Positions 5,773 to 8,924 of a stretch of 8,924 nucleotides of DNA are shown in pieces. The stretch lies in the NCBI GenBank assembly GCA_020354595.1, contig CP070650.1, forward strand, positions 997,781 through 1,006,704, read 5' to 3'. This DNA is from Myxococcales bacterium (lineage in GTDB: Bacteria > Myxococcota_A > Polyangia > Polyangiales > Houyiibacteriaceae). A program made the translations under genes and the position numbers. Within the stretch, counting starts at the first letter, position 1; each line of letters begins with the position of its first letter. Under the pieces are notes generated by a model that saw nothing but the letters and a program-made list of their open reading frames with translations, was not told the DNA's origin and made no database searches.

Positions 5773-7988
5773 AGCAAGTCACCCTCCGGCTGGACGCGTA
5801 CGGCGCAGACGCACGACGGGACGTGGCCGGAGCGCAGCAGCTTGCTGACGATAGAGGACACGCGGAGGTGGATCCGATCCATCTTTGGTACGAGCTCGTC
5901 GACCGATCCGGCATCGTGCAGGATGCATTGAGAGAGTCGGGGGTCGATCCGATCGATGTGCTCGTCGAATCCGAATGGGCGCTTCGGCGTCTTCAGAGAT
6001 CGGATGCGAACACCGAAGCCTACCTGTCGTCGCGCTTCTTAGAGATGTTGTCGCGAGCCGAGCTCGAAGCAACTCGTCACGGCAGGGAACCGGTCAGCCC
6101 TTCAAACCTGCTACTTGCATGTGCGCAAGAGCCCGCGGGCCTCGTTCGAACAGTGCTACGCACAATGGGCCTGAGTAGCGCTATCCTCAGGGAGTCGTTG
6201 GCGAAAGTGAAACCGGTGGGCGAGGGTAGTCGAACAGAGGGCGGCGCGGCGGTGAGTGGTGCGCTCGAGGAATACGGGCGCGACCTCACCCGAATGGCCT
6301 CCGAGGGGGTGTTCGATCCGTTCGTGGGACGCGAGGCAGAGCTTCGGCGCATGTTGCAGGTGCTCGCTCGTCGCGAGGAGAACAACCCCCTGCTCGTCGG
6401 AGAAAGCGGAACGGGGCGCACGGCACTCGTCGAGGCGCTCGCTTCGCGCATCGCCGCGGGTGAGGTCCCCGACATGCTCGCCGACCGCCGCATCATCGCG
6501 CTCGACTCGGGCGCCCTGGTCGCGGGGACCCGTCTGCGGGGGCAGCTCGAAGAGCGAATGCGGAACATTCTGGATGCGGTTCGCGACTCCGGAGGCCGCG
6601 TCATTCTCTTTCTTCCTAACCTCGCGGCCTTCCTCCGGACCAAGGGCGGCGCAGGAGACATGCTTGCAAACGCTTTGAGCCGGGGCGAAGTGCGGGCGCT
6701 TGGGCGATGCACGCCGGACGAGCTTCGTGAGATGGAAGACGAGGCAAGCTCACTGTCGCGGAGATTCGTCTCGATTCACGTCGATCCGCCGACGCCGGAG
6801 GAAGCTCTGGCGATCTTGCGCGGGGTCAAGGCTCGGTTCGAAGACGCGCATGGCGTGCGAATTGCCGACGCCGCGTTGGAAGCGGCTGTGCGGTTCGCGC
6901 GCCGCTACGTCGCGGGCCGGGAGCTCCCGAAGAGCGCGATCGATTTGATCGACGAGAGCGCCGCGCGAGTGCAGCTCGGTCTCGGCGGCGACGAGCAAGG
7001 TGAGACCGTGGGTCCCGAGGATGTCGCGGAAGTAGTCTCCCTGTGGACGGGCGTGCCGGCGGCCAAGATGATGGAGGAGGAAGCGCAGAAGCTGCTCCAC
7101 ATGGAGGCGCGGCTGCGCGAGCGCGTGGTAGGACAAGATCACGCGGTCAACGCCGTGAGCAAAGCCGTACGCCGCGGGCGGGTTGGGCTGCGCGACCCAA
7201 AGCGTCCGATTGGCTCGTTTCTGTTTCTCGGCCCGACCGGCGTCGGCAAGACCGAGCTCGCCAAGGCGCTCGCCGAGTTTCTGTTCGACAACGAGGCCGC
7301 TCTCACTCGACTCGACATGAGCGAGTTCATGGAAAAGCACATGGTCGCGCGGCTGCTCGGGGCTCCTCCTGGCTACGTCGACAGCGATGCTGGGGGCTTT
7401 CTCACCGAAGCGGTTCGGCAACGGCCCTATTCCGTGATTCTGTTCGACGAGGTCGAAAAGGCGCACCCGGACGTCTTCAACATCTTGCTCCAGGTGCTCG
7501 AGGATGGACGCCTCACGGACTCGCGCGGGCGGATCGCGCATTTCCGGGACGCGGTGATCATCATGACGTCCAACGTCGGAAGCGAGCTGATCCTCGAGCA
7601 CACCGGCTCCGATGAAGACCTGCGAGAGCAGATCGGAGAGCGGCTCCATGACTATTTCCGACCGGAGTTCCTCAACCGCGTGGATGATGTGCTGATCTTC
7701 GACCGACTCGACAAGGAGGAGCTCGCTGCGATTCTCGACATCCAACTCCGACAGCTCGGGAAGCTACTTGCCCCGCAACGGATTGAGCTCCGCCTCTCCG
7801 ACGCTGCCAAAACGCGACTGATCGACCTGGGTTACGAGCCGGCGTTCGGCGCCCGTCCCCTGAAGCGGGTCCTCGTTCGGGAGCTTCAGGACCCGCTGGC
7901 GGAAGCGTTGCTGCGTGGGGAGTTCTCGGCGGGCGATACGGTCGCCGTAGATTCCGACGGTGTTTCGTTCATTTTCGACAAGGCCTAG
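5769..7988 (+). CDS. ClpA/ClpB-family AAA+ protein with a degenerate first ATPase domain
   Basis: A 739-residue Hsp100/Clp ATPase. Residues about 10-147 form a double Clp_N repeat (VDPIHLWYEL near 35-42; PVSPSNLLLACAQ near 108-120). NBD1 spans about 180-400. Its Walker A is GESGTGRT (211-218, Arg217 for Lys). The Walker B segment is ILFLPN (Pro283-Asn284 for Asp-Glu). Pore loop 1 is GTRLRG (Leu256 for Tyr), and sensor 1 reads GRCT where GATT is usual. The RRF arginine pair 331-332 remains. The link to NBD2 is short, with no ClpB-type middle coiled coil. NBD2 (about 450-739) looks active: Walker A GPTGVGKT 488-495, Walker B Asp560-Glu561, sensor Asn602, arginine finger Arg637, sensor 2 GARP 694-697. 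No IGF/IGL-type ClpP loop is seen between 603 and 630. The TTG start overlaps the DUF1844 stop by four bases. It is probably an ATP-driven protein remodeller with NBD2 as the motor. It is neither a canonical ClpA, ClpB nor ClpC; no specific symbol is justified. Confidence 0.9.
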   Translation: MKQVTLRLDAYGADARRDVAGAQQLADDRGHAEVDPIHLWYELVDRSGIVQDALRESGVDPIDVLVESEWALRRLQRSDANTEAYLSSRFLEMLSRAELEATRHGREPVSPSNLLLACAQEPAGLVRTVLRTMGLSSAILRESLAKVKPVGEGSRTEGGAAVSGALEEYGRDLTRMASEGVFDPFVGREAELRRMLQVLARREENNPLLVGESGTGRTALVEALASRIAAGEVPDMLADRRIIALDSGALVAGTRLRGQLEERMRNILDAVRDSGGRVILFLPNLAAFLRTKGGAGDMLANALSRGEVRALGRCTPDELREMEDEASSLSRRFVSIHVDPPTPEEALAILRGVKARFEDAHGVRIADAALEAAVRFARRYVAGRELPKSAIDLIDESAARVQLGLGGDEQGETVGPEDVAEVVSLWTGVPAAKMMEEEAQKLLHMEARLRERVVGQDHAVNAVSKAVRRGRVGLRDPKRPIGSFLFLGPTGVGKTELAKALAEFLFDNEAALTRLDMSEFMEKHMVARLLGAPPGYVDSDAGGFLTEAVRQRPYSVILFDEVEKAHPDVFNILLQVLEDGRLTDSRGRIAHFRDAVIIMTSNVGSELILEHTGSDEDLREQIGERLHDYFRPEFLNRVDDVLIFDRLDKEELAAILDIQLRQLGKLLAPQRIELRLSDAAKTRLIDLGYEPAFGARPLKRVLVRELQDPLAEALLRGEFSAGDTVAVDSDGVSFIFDKA

Positions 7989-7992
7989 CCAA

Positions 7993-8011
7993 CGCGCCTA
8001 CGCTCGGCGCG
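7993..8011 (+). other. GC-rich hairpin between the Clp-family and molybdoenzyme genes
   Basis: CGCGCC (7993-7998) and GGCGCG (8006-8011) form a perfect six-base-pair stem with a seven-base loop, starting five bases after the Clp-family stop. No T tract follows, so it is not a standard intrinsic terminator. It may slow transcription, protect the 3' end, or help a Rho-dependent stop. The six-base word GCTCGG occurs at 8002, 8015 and 8025 in the same spacer. Confidence 0.4.
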
Positions 8012-8021
8012 CAAGCTCGGG

Positions 8022-8027
8022 TATGCT
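8022..8027 (+). promoter_or_regulatory. Putative -10 element of the molybdoenzyme gene
   Basis: TATGCT ends six bases before the ATG at 8034, the spacing expected of a leaderless transcript whose first base is about the A of ATG. No convincing -35 is present at the right distance (7999-8004 reads TACGCT), and no Shine-Dalgarno is seen. This is suggestive only. Confidence 0.35.
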
Positions 8028-8033
8028 CGGCCG

Positions 8034-8924
8034 ATGAGCCGCAAGCACACCACCCACTACCGCACCTGCAACCTCTGCGAATCGATGTGCGGAGTCGAAG
8101 TCGAGCTCGACGGTAAGGAGATCCTTTCCGTACGGGGTGACAAGAACGACGTTTTCAGCCGCGGTCACGTCTGCCCCAAGGCGACCGCCCTCAAAGATCT
8201 CTACGACGATCCCGACCGTTTGAAGCAACCGGTCCGCCGCGTAGGCGACCGCTGGGAGCCGATCTCGTGGGAAGAAGCCTTCACCGAGGTCGTCGACCGC
8301 ATCATCCAGATTCAAGAGGAGCACGGTCGCGACGCGGTTGGCGTGTACCTCGGCAACCCGAACGCGCACAACTTCGGAACACTGGTGTTTGGACCGCCGT
8401 TCCTGCGTACGCTCGGCTCGAAGAACCGTTTTTCGGCCACCTCGTGCGACCAGTTGCCGCTGATGATGGCCTCGTACTTCATGTTCGGGCACCAGCTGAT
8501 GTTCCCGGTGCCCGATGTCGACCGCACCGATTTCATGATGCTGCTCGGCGCCAACCCTCTTGCCTCGAACGGCAGCATCATGGCGGGCCCTGGCATCAAG
8601 AAGCGCCTCGAGGGGATCAGCAAGCGCGGGGGCAAAGTCGTCGTGGTGGATCCGCGCCGCTCTGAGACCGCGCGCATCGCGGACGAGCACGTGTTCATCC
8701 GGCCGGGTACCGACGCCCTGTTCCTGCTGGGGTTGCTCCACGAAGTGGCAGCCGCCGGCATCGAGCTCGGACGACTGTCGAACAGCGTGAAGAACCTCGA
8801 CCGAGTCCTCGAAATCGCAAAACGCTACCCGCCGACTCAGACCGAAGCGATTACCGGGGTGCCTGCCGACACCGTCAAACGCCTGGCGCGCGAGCTTGGC
8901 GAAGCGCCCAAGGGCGTGCTCTAC
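8034..8924 (+). CDS. Molybdopterin-dependent oxidoreductase, catalytic subunit (3' end outside window)
   Basis: The first 297 residues of a large DMSO-reductase-superfamily enzyme with bis-molybdopterin guanine dinucleotide and [4Fe-4S] centres; the family is typically 650-800 residues, so over half is missing. Residues 5-60 form the Molybdop_Fe4S4 domain with Cys12, Cys15, Cys19 and Cys47 (C-x2-C-x3-C-x27-C). The main molybdopterin domain follows: PVRRVGDRWEPISWEEAF near 66-83, LLGANPLASNGS near 170-181, and the cofactor-binding VVVDPRRSETA near 203-213. Cys138 in SATSCDQLP lies where relatives carry the Mo-ligand residue, but the alignment is uncertain. There is no twin-arginine signal at the N-terminus, so it is probably cytoplasmic, or the export partner is separate. 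The pattern is closest to soluble FdhF/BisC-like oxidoreductases; the substrate cannot be decided. The start is the only sensible ATG before the iron-sulfur motif. It lacks a Shine-Dalgarno. Confidence 0.92.
   Translation, partial: MSRKHTTHYRTCNLCESMCGVEVELDGKEILSVRGDKNDVFSRGHVCPKATALKDLYDDPDRLKQPVRRVGDRWEPISWEEAFTEVVDRIIQIQEEHGRDAVGVYLGNPNAHNFGTLVFGPPFLRTLGSKNRFSATSCDQLPLMMASYFMFGHQLMFPVPDVDRTDFMMLLGANPLASNGSIMAGPGIKKRLEGISKRGGKVVVVDPRRSETARIADEHVFIRPGTDALFLLGLLHEVAAAGIELGRLSNSVKNLDRVLEIAKRYPPTQTEAITGVPADTVKRLARELGEAPKGVLY

Noticed and set aside
6750..7745. Minus-strand open frame of 331 codons inside the Clp-family gene.
   Set aside because: It is a shadow of the plus-strand gene in high-GC DNA: the product has no recognisable motif, while the plus strand encodes clear NBD2 motifs.
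7998..8741. Minus-strand open frame of 247 codons.
   Set aside because: It is antisense to the molybdopterin oxidoreductase, whose four-Cys motif and cofactor segments are unmistakable on the plus strand.

Overview
The window is a dense, high-GC stretch of bacterial chromosome. Codon third positions are mostly G or C, and many long antisense shadow frames appear as a result. The gene set points to a Myxococcota or related deltaproteobacterial lineage: a DUF2505 protein, a DUF1844 protein next to a tiny charged protein, a Ycf46-type AAA ATPase and a lipoprotein type-B carboxylesterase. That assignment is an inference from family distribution, not from a marker gene. No mobile element, CRISPR array, tRNA or rRNA was seen.

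Layout. On the plus strand, 8-1390 is an MgtE-type magnesium channel/transporter, followed at 1448-1933 by a DUF2505 (SRPBCC-like) protein whose Shine-Dalgarno lies inside a small hairpin. Two bases later, tail to tail, comes a minus-strand pair. A Ycf46-like AAA ATPase (5248 to 3722) is upstream, and a secreted, lipid-anchored carboxylesterase (3657 to 1936) is 64 bases downstream of it. At about 5250-5308 there is a divergent control region with two outward-facing perfect TTGACA hexamers. From it a plus-strand three-gene cluster runs outward: a 59-residue protein, a DUF1844 protein and a 739-residue ClpA/ClpB-family protein. They are separated by 5 bases and then overlap by 4 bases, so they look like one operon. 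The window ends inside a molybdopterin oxidoreductase gene starting at 8034.

The most interesting part is the 3722-7988 block. The Clp-family protein has an intact second ATPase domain. Its first domain has lost several catalytic and substrate-gripping residues: Walker A Lys to Arg, Walker B Asp-Glu to Pro-Asn, and the pore-loop Tyr to Leu. It also has no ClpB-type middle coiled coil and no recognisable ClpP-docking loop. This suggests a specialised protein remodeller that works neither as a normal disaggregase nor as a ClpP partner. It is expressed with two small conserved proteins and is divergent from a second AAA ATPase.

Several starts look leaderless, with a TAnnnT element 6-7 bases before the ATG. 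This matters for start calling across the window.
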